Shown here one piece after another: positions 20,520 to 30,894 of a stretch of DNA of 64,000 nt. The first letter of the stretch is position 1; each line of letters opens with the position of its first letter. The stretch is from Branchipolynoe longqiensis. Taxonomy: Eukaryota > Annelida > Polychaeta > Phyllodocida > Polynoidae. The DNA lies in assembly GCA_030323885.1 (NCBI GenBank), contig CM059186.1, positions 24,385,849 to 24,449,848 of the forward strand, in the 5' to 3' direction. Position numbers and translations under genes: made by a program. The notes beneath the pieces are model-generated. The model did no database searches, was not told where the DNA came from, and worked only from the letters and a program-made list of their open reading frames with translations.

Positions 20520-21335
20520 ACTGTGGCATACTTAAAGTACACCGCGATTCGAGAAGTGTAGGCCTTTGAAGGAGATTTAACAAAATTGCTGTAATTAATC
20601 CCAGTCATAGTTATTAATAAATACAATGCATGTATCTGAATTGTTCATGTTGCTTAACATGGGTAATTTAGCACGCGGGGCAGATGACATTCATTCACTG
20701 AGGATGCACAAGGCCCCTCCCCCCCCCCCCATATTGAGTTAGAACTGAACTATACCAATGGCCGCCGATTGACGCGCCACCTAGCCTTAAAGACATTCAA
20801 ATATCGAAACGACTAGCTGAGACATTCTCACTTCGTCCGTGGATTTCAAAAGGAGAACACTGATTTCTATATGCTCCGTAATGTGCCACCCCACCAAACC
20901 CAGCTCTTAAGACTAGACAGGAAGGGTTAAGTGTCTTCAAGCCATGATATCAATACTAACTGACAACTTGTGACATAAATGACAAATAAATGCCACCTTA
21001 TATGTACTTGTCTGTCCTGCGTGTTTGGATTATTAATCTCATTCTCATAGATATATCCCATGAAAAGTATGCACGCGTTTGGTTTGTATCAGTTATTAAC
21101 ATTGTTTACTAGTGTCTTTTCTAGGTTAAATAAAAAGCAACATGCATGGAATATGTAGTAGAGCCAATTAAATTCTCAGTGCTGGAAGGTCTGGTATATA
21201 ATGTTAGCACTAATTAACATCTAATATTAGTAATTATATTAATACCTAAAAATAGTCTAGTTTTCTATTGAAAATCTGCATTATTACTTGCCATATATAT
21301 TAGTGACAGCAAACGTTTACTGGCAGTTACAGCAG
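20520..21335. other. AT-rich intronic sequence, nothing recognised
   Basis: No ORF, splice-flanked exon or repeat match was seen, apart from a poly-C run near 20720. Confidence 0.4.
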
Positions 21336-22245
21336 CATAGGGCATTCCAAGTTCCGCTGGTCCCTCAGTAGGGACTGAAGCTGGGCCCCGGCACGCCGGG
21401 TCGCAGCTTGAGCTTACATGCCGGAAGGCAGTTTGCCCCCCTCCCTTGACTTAGGTGTGGTTTGTAACCTTGACTGTTACAGGCTGCAGGACTGCAGCAA
21501 TAGAAAACGGCCCCGATAAATCGGTCCGTTTTTTTTAATGAAGATTAAACTTCAGAGGGGGCGGATGTAGAAGCGGGGTGTTCTTTACAACAATAAAGAC
21601 AAGTCATTGGAGCGGCACCGGTTCTCTCCGGTCCGATTGTAGCAGAGCACTCATGTCCAGTCGCTGATGGGTTAGGAGGAAGTGAGGGGGAAAGGTGGGA
21701 TCTGCAGCAAGAAAGTGGAAAGTGAAACAGTGAAAAAGGAAACGTGCCCCACCCAAGCAAACAACTCCCTTGATTAGGGGGAGGAGTAAGCCCGGGAGGG
21801 AAAAAAAGGAGGTAGTATAGAGGAAAGAGAAATGAGGAGAGTTAAGTCAAAGGGTTGTGCCTCATTTCCCTGTGGTGACCAGTCGGCGAGCCAGAGACAT
21901 GGATGTAGTAAGAGGTAGAAGATGAAATGCTGGCCGGTTCCCCCTGCAGGAACTCTTGTTAGGCCCTATCAAGGACGAGACTGGCAGAGGAGAAGCGATA
22001 GAAGAGGTGTGGACGAGGTGGAGTCCGGACAGCAAGTGAACAAGGTAGTTTTCCCAGACGGGGAATCGCACCCCAGCCACGGCGGTGAGAGTGCTGAATC
22101 CTAACCACTAGACCAGCTGGGAATCTCCCCCCCCCCACTAGGTGTATATATATGTACCACCTCCCTTCTAGAATGTAAGCTGAAGCTGCGACCTGGGTCT
22201 CAGCTACAGTCCTTCCTGAGGGACCAGCGAAACTAAGAATACCCA
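21336..22245. mobile_element. TIR element enclosing a tRNA-Glu-like sequence, about 910 bp
   Basis: Left GGGCATTCCAAGTTCCGCTGGTCCCTCAG...GTCGCAGCTTGAGCTTACAT is the inverted partner of right ATGTAAGCTGAAGCTGCGACC...CTGAGGGACCAGCGAAACTAAGAATACCC. The TIRs are about 85 bp and imperfect. There is no transposase ORF. The interior holds the tRNA-like sequence at 22051-22122. Confidence 0.65.
22051..22122 (-). tRNA. tRNA-Glu(CTC)-like sequence, probably a pseudogene or SINE head
   Basis: A 72-nt minus-strand sequence beginning TCCCAGCTGGTCTAGTGGTT and ending CCGTCTGGGAA. The acceptor stem TCCCAG/CTGGGA, the A box TGGTCTAGTGGTTAGG and the CTC anticodon in loop CTCTCAC all fit tRNA-Glu. Against function, the anticodon stem has two A:C mismatches and the B box reads GGTGCGATTCC in place of GGTTCGATTCC, losing the conserved T54-T55. 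No CCA or clear terminator follows. It may be the head of a tRNA-Glu SINE. Confidence 0.55.
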
Positions 22246-22267
22246 TATTGGCAATACCAATGTTGTA

Positions 22268-22432
22268 CACATCAACATCTTAATATGGAACATAAAGTGC
22301 TGGCGTAAAATATCAACACTTGATTAAACGGTGAAAGTCGTATTTGACTGACACCCACCCTGCCTTAGTCATAAATTGTGTGGACAAATAAAACCTACCC
22401 TAATGTGGTTCAGAGTAGCTTTTACGAAAACA
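22268..22432. repeat. Intronic duplicate D (copy 1)
   Basis: CATCTTAATATGGAACATAAAGTGCTGG to CCTACCCTAATGTGGTTCAGAGTAG. It matches 24386-24545 in the same orientation with scattered changes. Confidence 0.8.
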
Positions 22433-22478
22433 TATTTAGTTAGATGCATAAAGCAATGGGAGGAAACTATCGCCTTAC

Positions 22479-22545
22479 TGTTGAGAGAAGAGGAACTCTT
22501 CGATCGTCAGTCCCAGTTCGCACCACATGCCATGGAAGACAGCAT
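22479..22545 (-). CDS. MON2: MON2 homologue, small exon
   Basis: A 67-nt exon with acceptor TGATTTCAG and donor GTAAGG. It reads (GA)... AVFHGMWCELGLTIEEFLFS and a split codon. The pattern (F)..MW.EL...(F/I)E(D/E)FLFS matches the MON2 segment between the GLP(V/I)AR block and the PP..LS block. Its length (67, that is 1 mod 3) is exactly what is needed to join the exon at 23215-23332 (exit phase 1) to 19404-19464 (entry needing one base). It was found only by this phase argument; no long ORF marks it. Confidence 0.85.
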
Positions 22546-22636
22546 CTGAAATCAGCAACAAACGCGCCAAATGTAAAATTCACCAAACACAGAGAACTGA
22601 GTGTACACGCTAAAGCAAATATTCTCAGAGGTGCAG

Positions 22637-22712
22637 ATTGATTGATTGATTGATTGGTGGCTGCATTATGCCGTGTCGGCAGCACAGGCTATATTCACGG
22701 CCAGAGGTGCAG
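22637..22712 (+). repeat. (GATT)n-headed repeat fragment
   Basis: GATTGATTGATTGATTGGTGGCTGCATTATGCCGTGTCGGCAGCACAGGCTATATTCACGGCC. The same sequence occurs inverted at 47930-48033. Confidence 0.7.
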
Positions 22713-22754
22713 CAACTATAGCTGGAAGGCCATTTTACATAAGCGTAAACATAT

Positions 22755-22922
22755 ACAGCTCTACACCTCTCTAAATCGACCGACCATGGTCCATTTAGGG
22801 AGTTGGTCGGTTTAGGGAGTTAGAATATGATTACAACGATAATGTAGGGACGCAAATAAAGAAATCGATATAAGGGAGTGGTCGATCTGTGGAGGTGGTC
22901 GGTTAGAGAGGTTTTACTGTAC
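22755..22922. mobile_element. MITE-P copy
   Basis: ACACCTCTCTAAATCGACCGACCATGGTCC to GGTCGGTTAGAGAGGTTTTACTGTA. The left end is slightly truncated. Confidence 0.8.
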
Positions 22923-23214
22923 TTGGTATCCTGAACCTATTTCAACATTAAATTTTACAATACCACCACACCTGTGGCAGTCAGCTTCTCCTCAACCCAA
23001 TAATTTCCCCCCACCCGCAACCCCCAAATGTAAGAACAAAATATCTCAAGGCAAAATAATTTTCCGCCTGAGTTTGCATAAACAGCACGTCCTCAACCCC
23101 ATAATTTGACCCACCACCAAAAGAAAAACACACAAAAAATGTCAAGGGAAAGTGAAAGCTGCTACTTCTTGCGTGGTCACGTGGTCGCGTGGTCACGTGG
23201 TTCAGGGGTCTCAC

Positions 23215-23332
23215 CGTGCTTCCTGGCGATGGGCAGCCCGATGGCGAGCACGTTGAGCAGCGTGTTGATGGTGAGCATCCAGGTCGTCTGGCTGGGGCAG
23301 CCGTACTTCAACGACAGCGGTAGACGCAGGGT
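23215..23332 (-). CDS. MON2: MON2 homologue, exon (most 5' in window)
   Basis: A 118-nt exon with acceptor GTCTTACAG and donor GTGAGA. It encodes TLRLPLSLKYGCPSQTTWML followed by TINTLLNVLAIGLPIARKH and one base of the next codon. The blocks LPLSLKY.CPS..TW and GLP(I/V)AR(K/Q)H are recognisable MON2 sequence, probably within a HEAT-like helical repeat. It enters in phase 0. No preceding exon was recognised in the window. A 55-bp tandem array begins about 35 bp upstream of the acceptor. Confidence 0.9.
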
Positions 23333-23364
23333 CTGTAAGACAAAGCCGCACACGTCAAATACAC

Positions 23365-24190
23365 ACAGTCACCAGCATAGAGCAGTAGATGTCATACTGC
23401 CTTCTGGGTCCCACTACACATTACCACTAGGACAGAGCAGTAGATGTCATACTGCCTTCTGGGTACCAATACACACAGCAACCAGGACAGAGCAGTAGAT
23501 GTCATACTGCCTTCTGGGTACTAATACACACAGCCACCAGGACAGAGCAGTAGATGTCATACTGCCTTCTGAGTACTAATACACACAGCAACCAGGACAG
23601 AGCAGTAGATGTCATACTGCCTTCTGGGTACTAATACACACAGCAACCAGGACAGAGCAGTAGATGTCATACTGCCTTCTGGGTACTAATACACACAGCA
23701 ACCAGGACAGAGCAGTGGATGTCATACTGCCTTCTGGGTACTAATACACACAGCAACCAGGACAGAGCAGTAGATGTCATACTGCCTTCTGGGTACTAAT
23801 ACACACAGCAACCAGGACAGAGCAGTAGGTGTCATACTGCGTTCTGGGTATCACTACCCACAGCCACCAGGACGGAGCAGTAGATGTTATACTGCCTTCT
23901 GGGTACCACTACACAGCGCCCCAGGACAAAGTAGTAGATGTGATACTGCCTTCTGGGTACCACTACACACAGCCACCAGGACAAAGTATTAGATGTGATA
24001 CTGCCTTCTGGGTACCACTACACACAACCACCAGGACAGAGCAGTAGATGTCATACTGTCTTCTGGGAATCACTACACACAGCTACCAGGACAAAGCAGT
24101 ATATGTTATACTGCCTTCTGGGTACCACTACACACAACTACCAGGACAGAGCAGTAGATGTCATACTGCCTTCTGGATACTAATACACAG
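23365..24190 (+). repeat. 55-bp tandem array (about 15 units)
   Basis: Unit AGCAGTAGATGTCATACTGCCTTCTGGGTACTAATACACACAGCAACCAGGACAG. The central units are nearly identical and the right-hand units diverge. It lies in the MON2 intron, very close to the acceptor of the 23215-23332 exon. Confidence 0.95.
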
Positions 24191-24385
24191 AGCTAACAAG
24201 CTAGAGTTGCAAATAATCTCTTGGTTTGATCCATTTAAAAAAAATGTTCTAGAGTTGGGTAAAGGGGTCATCTAAAGTTTACAATATTTTCACAGTTGCA
24301 CAAAGCATAGTACTTTTCCAGACACACCCCTCCCACCTCGAACCTCCCACCCGCCCCCCCCCACCCCCCCACAATAGTACACAGC

Positions 24386-24545
24386 AACATCTTAATATGG
24401 AACATAAAGTGCTGGTGAAAAATATCAACATTTTATTCAACGATAAAGATCGTACTTGACTGACACCCACCCTGCCTGCCCCAGTCATGAATTGGGTGGA
24501 CAATTAAAACCTACCCTAATGTGGTTCAGAGTGGATTTTGCGATA
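24386..24545. repeat. Intronic duplicate D (copy 2)
   Basis: CATCTTAATATGGAACATAAAGTGCTGG to CCTACCCTAATGTGGTTCAGAGTGG. The partner of 22268-22432, 2.1 kb away. Confidence 0.8.
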
Positions 24546-25104
24546 CCTAACTTCAGCGATATTTAAAGTGAAATCATGGACAATAATATGTGTGTACACA
24601 CCAGCTTGAAGGCATGTGAAAGACACAATTGGAACATCATGTCACCCCCTGACGAAGCCAGCGAGTTTTAACATTAAGAGGGCAAGACCCAGAAAGAAAA
24701 GAATGAATCTAGTCACATTACTTCTCATCCACTTTGCGACAACAAAAATGGGTGGCTTCAAGTGGTCGTCCAATGGTTGCAATAATAATTCCCTTCAGCA
24801 CATTTATACTCGCATAATGCTTATAGTTATACATCACATATGCAAGCCTGGCAGTGAAGCAGGAGACCAGCCTGACCAGTCGCTTGAGTAGATGAGTGTC
24901 ATTAGTTAGTGTAGTGTCAGTTGATTCATAGGTAATCGGTTTTTTGATAATTATACTCATATAATTGCTTATACAGCATACAGCATTACTAAGACAAATT
25001 TCAAAATATTTGAATAAAATTGGATTAGTTCTGCCCAGCGGTGAAAACAAGTATTAACATGCTTATCCGTTATGAGCATATTAAGCAAACCAGTCATCCA
25101 ATCA
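24546..25104. other. No recognised gene or repeat
   Basis: AT-rich. The two overlapping small frames (24616-24891 plus and 24718-25050 minus) are on opposite strands and lack domain signals. Confidence 0.4.
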
Positions 25105-25225
25105 TCGACGTATCCTGTTAATGACGAGGGCCAGACAAAGTAGCGACAATTATAAATTTTCTAAGCCACATGTTTAACTCAACTGAGATTCGAACCTACG
25201 ATTCGGCCACCTGAGAACGAGGCTG
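25105..25225 (-). mobile_element. SINE-1-like 5' fragment
   Basis: Minus-strand head with CAGGTGGCCGAATCG and AGGTTCGAATCTC boxes, then TTGTCGCTAC..TCTGGCCCTCG. The 3' half is missing. Confidence 0.6.
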
Positions 25226-25327
25226 TCACTAATCACTCACATTGAGGTCTTTTCCACTAACACAATTAAGTAGTTAAACTTGACACCACCCAATGAGCGG
25301 TAATCTGCCCAGCGGAGAACAAATTCA

Positions 25328-25496
25328 GTAAAACCTCTCTAACCGACCAGCTCCACAGATCGACCACTCCCCTATATCGATCGCTGTGTTTGGGTCCCAA
25401 CAATACCATTATACCCATATTCTACCTCCCTAAACCGACAACCTCCCTAAATGGACCACTTAAAGTGGGTCCCAAGGTCAGTCGATTTGGATACGT
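25328..25496. mobile_element. MITE-P copy (reverse orientation)
   Basis: CAGTAAAACCTCTCTAACCGACCAG..CTCCACAGATCGACC to GGTCCCAAGGTCAGTCGATTTGG. The distal TIR is lost. Confidence 0.8.
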
Positions 25497-25499
25497 TGA

Positions 25500-26235
25500 A
25501 ATAGCGAACATATGGACGTGAGAGGGGAAGTGAGGTGTGAGGGGAGAGCTGTGAGGGGAGAGGGGAGAGGTGAGGTGTGAGAGGAGAAATAAAGAAAAAA
25601 AGTAATTTAACAGATTCATACACACCACTGATGCAGAATAATAATACGATTAATTATAATTATAATAACAATCACAATATTATCGCATACCCTTTACCCC
25701 AGATTCATGAAGTTTTGACGAGGGAGTTAATAGAATGGAATGAATTGGTAGCAGATGACATATAAACCAATCAAACATTTCAGTGACAGACTCAGGCGGA
25801 TCCGGTTGCATATTCAGCATCTCAGCTGTCTAACATTGTGAAATGAAATAAAACTAGTTTTTGCTTACTCCAGAAATTTCCGAACAGGTGTGGACAGGCT
25901 CCCAGCCAACAAAGGGAGAAGTGGGGAAGATGGGGGTCACATGATGGTCACCCCGATGACGTCATACACGCCGCGACCCCGGTGGCGTAAGGACTTCCGG
26001 TAGGGCCCGGTGATTGGCGACCAATGGCGCCACCTATCGGGAAGGGCTGTAATCACCATGTTACGGTAATCACGCGACTTCCAGTTGCCAACACCGCTTG
26101 TGATATAACTACTACTTCCGACAGAGGGCGCTGGCGGTCGACTTCCAGATTGAATATTTTGCCTTCTTGGAAAGAAGATTCGCGGTCACTGACGCTGACA
26201 GCTATCAGGAAATAGGTGACTCAGGGGTTTATATA
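25500..26235. other. No gene recognised; GTGAGGGGAG repeats then unique sequence
   Basis: A short GTGAGGGGAGAG array at 25520-25585. From 25900 the sequence is GC-richer, with GATGACGTCAT (25957-25967, a CRE-like palindrome) and several CCGG/GCGCC sites, but no exon could be supported. Confidence 0.4.
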
Positions 26236-26930
26236 AAGGTGACACGACGTATAAGAGAGGCAGAGGCAGAGGCAGAGGCAGAGGCAGTGAGAGTGAGAGT
26301 GAGAGGGAGAGGGAGAGGGAGGGGCAGGGAGAGGGAGGGGTGGGGTGGGGGAGGGAGATGGAGAGGGAGATGGAGAGGGAGAGGGAGAGGGGAGAGGAAG
26401 GGGAGAGGGAGGGAGGGGGAGCGGGAGGGAAGGGGGACGGGGAAGGGAGGAGGAGAGGGGAGAGAGGGAAGGAGAGGGAAGGAGAGGAAGAGAGAGGGAA
26501 GAGAGGGAGAGGGAGGGGGAGAGGGAGGGGAGAGGGAGAGTAGTGGAAGCGGGGGAGAAGCGAGAGGGAGGGAGAGAAGAATGAGAGGGAGAGGGAGATG
26601 GAGGGGGAGAGGGAAAGGGAGAGGGAGAGAGAGGAGAGGGAGAGAGAGAGGGAGGGGGAGGGGGAGGCAAGGGGGACGGAGACGGGGAGGGAGAGAGAGG
26701 GGAGAGAGAGAGGGGGGAGGGAGGGGGAAGGGAGAGTGAAGGGAGAGGGGAGAGAGAGGGGAGAGAGGGAGTGAGAGGGAGGGAAAAGGGAGAGGGAGGG
26801 AAAAGGGAGAGGGAGAGGGAGGGGAGAGGGAGGGAGAAGGAGAATGAGAAGGGAGGTGGGAGTTGGGAAGGAATGACAAAAGGAAGGAAGGAAAGAAGGA
26901 AGTAAGGAGAGACCGTGATATTTACTGAAG
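26236..26930. repeat. Purine-rich (GAGAGGGA)n array
   Basis: About 690 bp almost purely of G and A on the plus strand. It opens long Arg/Gly/Glu frames one way and Ser/Pro/Leu frames the other. These are artefacts. It could form triplex (H-DNA). Confidence 0.95.
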
Positions 26931-27669
26931 GGAATTCAATTACCAAGTAGGATATTATTAGTAACGATGGGACCAGTATGAGTTTTGTAAACAGTTTATT
27001 GGTCCAGGTCCTGTTAACATTCCGATGTATTCCAAGTAAATTCTGAAGAATGGACCACCAACCACATGGAGAAATTGCACGATGTATGAGCCACATCTAC
27101 AGAATGTTGTCCAGTCTCTTGAGTTAGGCCACATATAAGGATGCAATGTTGCATTCGTAAGTGACAAAACCCCCAATGCCCCCCCCCCCCGCCCATATTC
27201 ATCTCTCCTGCCCTCACATACACGGCCCTTCTCCCAATTCTCTTCCACTCTTCTCTCCTCCTTGCTCTCCTCCCCTACCCGCTTCCGCCATCTCTCCATT
27301 CCCTTCCCTTCCCTCCGTCCACTCCCTTCCTTCCCCCCCCCTCCCTTCCCCGCTACCCCCTCCCCTTTCCACAACCCCCCCCAAGTGCCTTGACTGCATT
27401 ACCCATAGAAGTAGAAACTTCAACAAAAGGAGACCGATTTTTCGGTGTCGATTCAATGCTGCAGATTTGCTGAACGGGTTACAAACAACCCAGTCAGTCA
27501 TAAATGGCTCCATGTGGTTATACAATAAATTAATTCAGTTAGCAACTACTGGGTCACTGTGGTGGGTGATTGTGTAGAATGAAGCTATATTCTACTATAA
27601 ATCAGATACTCGGGGGTACAGCGCAGTGTTATGTATCCGGTGTGGACACGTACCCGATAGCCACCATCT
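26931..27669. other. No gene recognised; C-rich segment at 27180-27380
   Basis: The region 26980-27160 is open on the minus strand with a non-repetitive peptide (LHVVGGPFFRIYLEYIGM) that matches no family I know and has no convincing splice sites. 27180-27380 is CCCTTCC/CTCC-rich. Confidence 0.4.
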
Positions 27670-28428
27670 GGGGCCGTATGCACGAATCGGGGTTAGGCTT
27701 AGCCGGAGTTAAGGCACTAGCCGCGGATAGCTACCTCAGGGTAGCGGGGGGTTTGAGAAATGTGTGAATCGGTATGCACCAATGTTTTAGCCGCTGCGGA
27801 TAGCTAACCGTGAGTTTATTTATAGATTTGGGAATTCCCTCTGCGTTTTTACCCATATATTAGGCTCAAATCTATTGAATGCGATCATATTTAACAGAAT
27901 TACATACACAATAAGTGAAATTTGATCAATTTAACCCTAAATACGAAGCGTTATTAAGGCTACCGCCGCATTGGTGGCAATATTAATAGTTATATTTTCG
28001 AATCGGCGAAGGTACAGTAAACAAACCGCCGCTGCCGCCAGTATGGAAAGTGACGTCGATGCGGCGGCGGCGGCGGCGATTTGTTTACATTACATTCGTC
28101 GATTCGAAAATATAACTATTAATATCGCCGCCAATGCGGCAGTAGCCTTAATAACGCTTCGCATTTAGGGTTAAATTGATAAAATTTCACTTATTGCATA
28201 TGTAATTCTGTTAAATATGATCGCATTCAATAGATTGAGAGGCACACATGCACACTAACCGCCCCGGCTAGACGTAAAACCTGATTTGAAACTGGGGTAG
28301 CTTAGCCGAGGCTACGCTCGGCGGTTAGCGCTGGCAGAGATTGGTGCATACCGATTTCTCACATTTAGCCGTGTGGAGCTAGTCAAACCGCGGTTAAGGC
28401 CCTAACCCCGATTCGTGCATACGGCCCC
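27670..28428. mobile_element. Foldback element FB-2 (GGGGCCGTATGC termini), about 759 bp
   Basis: GGGGCCGTATGCACGAATCGGGGTTAGG at the left and CCTAACCCCGATTCGTGCATACGGCCCC at the right are perfect inverted ends. The halves mirror each other almost throughout: GCGATCATATTTAACAGAATTACAT, GTTATTAAGGCTACCGCCGCATTGG and TTCGAATCG each recur inverted. A (CGG)n centre lies at 28060-28080. No ORF. The core is shared with 4395-5103. Confidence 0.85.
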
Positions 28429-28617
28429 TGGTGGCCAGCACCGGAACTAGTAGTCATGACGCGGGAACCAGTTGCAACCTGACCAATACAGAAGTAACGC
28501 ATTCTCGGCTGGAAACAGGTTTCTGCTAGTACTAGCTGGGCAAACTTGAGGAATACTGCAGGAATACTGCAGGAATACTGCAGGAATCTCCTTACTAAAA
28601 ACTGCTGGAGTTTGCCT

Positions 28618-29062
28618 TTGGAGAGAGAGAGAGAGTCAGAAACAGAGAGACAGAGAGAGAGACAGACAGACAGAGAGAGACAGACAGACTGAGAGACACG
28701 GAGAGTGACATGGTGAGGCAGAGAAAGACACAGAGAGATAGCGAGACAGGGAGAGAGAAAGAGCGAGAAAGAGAGAAAGAGAGAGAAAGAGAAAGAAAGA
28801 GAAAGAAAGAGAAATAAAGAGAAAGAGAGAGAAAGAAAGAAAGAGAGAGAGAAAGAGAGAGAGAGAAAGAGAGAGAGAAAGAGAGAGAAAGAGAGATAGC
28901 AAGATATGGAGAGAGAAAGAGGGAAAGAGAGAGAAAGAGAAAGAGAAAGTGAGAGAAAGTGAGAGAAAGAGAGAGAGGGAGAGAGAGGGAGCAAAAGAGA
29001 GACTGAGAGATAGCGAGACAGGGAAAGAGAGGGAGCAAAAGAGAAAGAGAGAGGGAGAATAA
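28618..29062. repeat. Purine-rich (GAGA/GAAA)n array
   Basis: GAGAGAGAGA, GAAAGAGAGA and GACAGAGAGA words. The long minus-strand Ser/Leu/Phe frames are artefacts. Confidence 0.95.
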
Positions 29063-29129
29063 TTTGAATGAACTTTGTTAGAGAGAGAAAAGTAACCTCA
29101 ATAATTTGAATAAACTGCCGTGAACTGTG

Positions 29130-29235
29130 CCCCGGAGGCGGTCCTGGGGCGGGCCGAGGAAAAGACGGGCGGGGCGGGCGGGCCGGGCGGGGCGGGCGAG
29201 GCGGGAGGAGCCGGCGGGACGGGCGGGCCCTTGAC
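29130..29235. repeat. GGGCGGGGC-type GC-rich repeat
   Basis: GGCGGGCGGGCCGGGCGGGGCGGGC: irregular GGGCGG words that resemble GC boxes but are repetitive. Confidence 0.7.
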
Positions 29236-29409
29236 TGAGGGAAGCCCACCAACTGTCCTTTAGACACGGACTGACCAGTCACTGACCACTGGCTGACCAC
29301 TGTGTGCCTGTAACCTTTAAGTGGAGTCTTTTCTTTATACGCTAACCAGGTGGCCATTAAGGGTCGTTAGATCTCCCGCTGACCGCCGCCCCGCTGATCC
29401 AGAGACGGC

Positions 29410-29500
29410 CGCTAGGGGTGGAGGGGTGGAGGGGTGGAGGGGTGGAGGGGTGGAGGGTGGAGGGGTGGAGGGGTGGGGGGGGGGGGTGCTTGGGGCAGTA
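29410..29500. repeat. (GGGGTGGA)n microsatellite
   Basis: Eight or so GGGGTGGA units, then a long G run. Confidence 0.9.
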
Positions 29501-30850
29501 GGAGGGGAGTGGGGAAGGGAGGGCACTGGGGGCAGTAGGGAGATGAGTATGGATGGAAGGGCACTAGGGGTAATGGGGGTGGGATGGCGCTAGGGCAGTA
29601 ATGGGGTAATGGGGGAAGGGGGAAGGGAGAGGGAGAGGCAGTAATGGGTAATGGGGAAGGAAGGGTGCTGGGAAAAGTCAGGGGGTAATGGGTGAGGAAG
29701 GGCGATGGGAGGAGTAAGGGGGTAATATAATAGGGGAAGGGAGGGCGCTGGGGGAAGTAATGGGAGAAGAAAGAAGAAGGGAGAGGGCTAAGCGCAGTAA
29801 TGCTATAATGGGGGAAAGGTGCGCGATGGAGACAGTAAGGGGGTAATGGGGGTGGGAGGGGGCTTTGAGCAGGAAGGGGGTAATGGGGGAAGGGAAGGCA
29901 CTGAGAGCAGAAATACTAATAGAAGACGGGAAAGAGGAGAGGGCTGGGGATTTTAAATGGGATAATAGGGGAAGGGAGGGCACTGGGCGCAGTAATAGGA
30001 GAGCGGGGTTGGGAGGGCAATAAGGGGCTAACGGGGGAAGGAAGGGTGCTGGTGAAATAATAGGGGAAGGGAGGGGGTGTGAGGGCAGTAATGGATAATG
30101 AGGGATGGAATGCCAGTTGGGGGTTAATGGGGGGAAGTGTGTGGCTGGGGGCAGTAGGGGTAATGAGGGAGGGAGGGCCTGTGGGGCATAGGAGGGGAGT
30201 GGATTGGGAGGGCGCTGGGAGCAGTGAAGGGGTAATGGGAAGGGGAGCCCTGGGGCAGTAGGAGGGTGGGTTGGTGGGAGGGCGCTGGGCAGAAGGGGTA
30301 ATGGGGAAGGGAGGGCACAGGGAGCAGTAAGGGCGTAATGGGGAAGGGAGGGCGCTGGGGAGTAAGGGCGTGATGGGAAGGGAGGTGCCGAGGGCTGTAA
30401 GGGGGTGGGGAAGGGAGCACTGGGGGGTGTAAGGGAGGTAATGGAGGTGGGAGGGCACTGGGGGCAGTAAGGGGTGAGTGGGGAAGGGAGGGTGCCGAGG
30501 GCTGTAAGGGGGTAATGGGGGAGGGAGGGCACGGGGGGCAGTAAGGGAGTAATGGAGGTGGAGGGCACTGGGGGCAGTAAGGGGGTAATGGAGGTGGGGA
30601 GAGCACTGGGCAGTAAGGGGGTAATGGAGGTGGGAGGGCACTGGGGGCAGTAAGGGGGTAATGGAGGTGGGAGGGCACTGGGGGCAGTAAGGGGGTAATG
30701 GAGGTGGGAGGGCACTGGGGGCAGTAAGGGGGTAATGGAGGTGGGAGGGCACTGGGGGCAGTAAGGGGGTAATGGAGGTGGGAGGGCACTGGGGGCAGTA
30801 AGGGGGTAATGGAGGTGGGAGGGCCTGGGGTAATAGCGGAGGGAAGGCAC
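29500..30850. repeat. G-rich minisatellite, 37-bp unit at its right end
   Basis: At 30560-30820 the unit GGTAATGGAGGTGGGAGGGCACTGGGGGCAGTAAGGG repeats at exactly 37 bp. Leftward the units are increasingly degenerate. The minus-strand Pro/Leu/Ser frames of up to 390 codons are artefacts of stop-poor composition. Confidence 0.9.
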
Positions 30851-30894
30851 AAGGAGCGAAGTGGGAGTAGGAGGACGGGTGGGAAGTAAGGGTT

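Noticed and set aside
23365..24190. CRISPR-like regular array
   Set aside because: 55-bp units repeat in full with no unique spacers; eukaryotic tandem repeat with no cas genes.
26221..27096. 291-codon minus-strand Ser/Pro/Leu ORF and Arg/Glu/Gly ORFs on plus
   Set aside because: Entirely within a purine-rich simple array.
26958..27374. 138-codon minus ORF with peptide PFFRIYLEYIGM
   Set aside because: Part of the frame runs through a C/G-rich array; the unique part matches no family and lacks splice signals.
28383..29357. 324-codon Ser/Leu/Phe-rich minus ORF resembling membrane segments
   Set aside because: The complement of a (GAGA)n array reads as Ser/Leu/Phe; not a protein.
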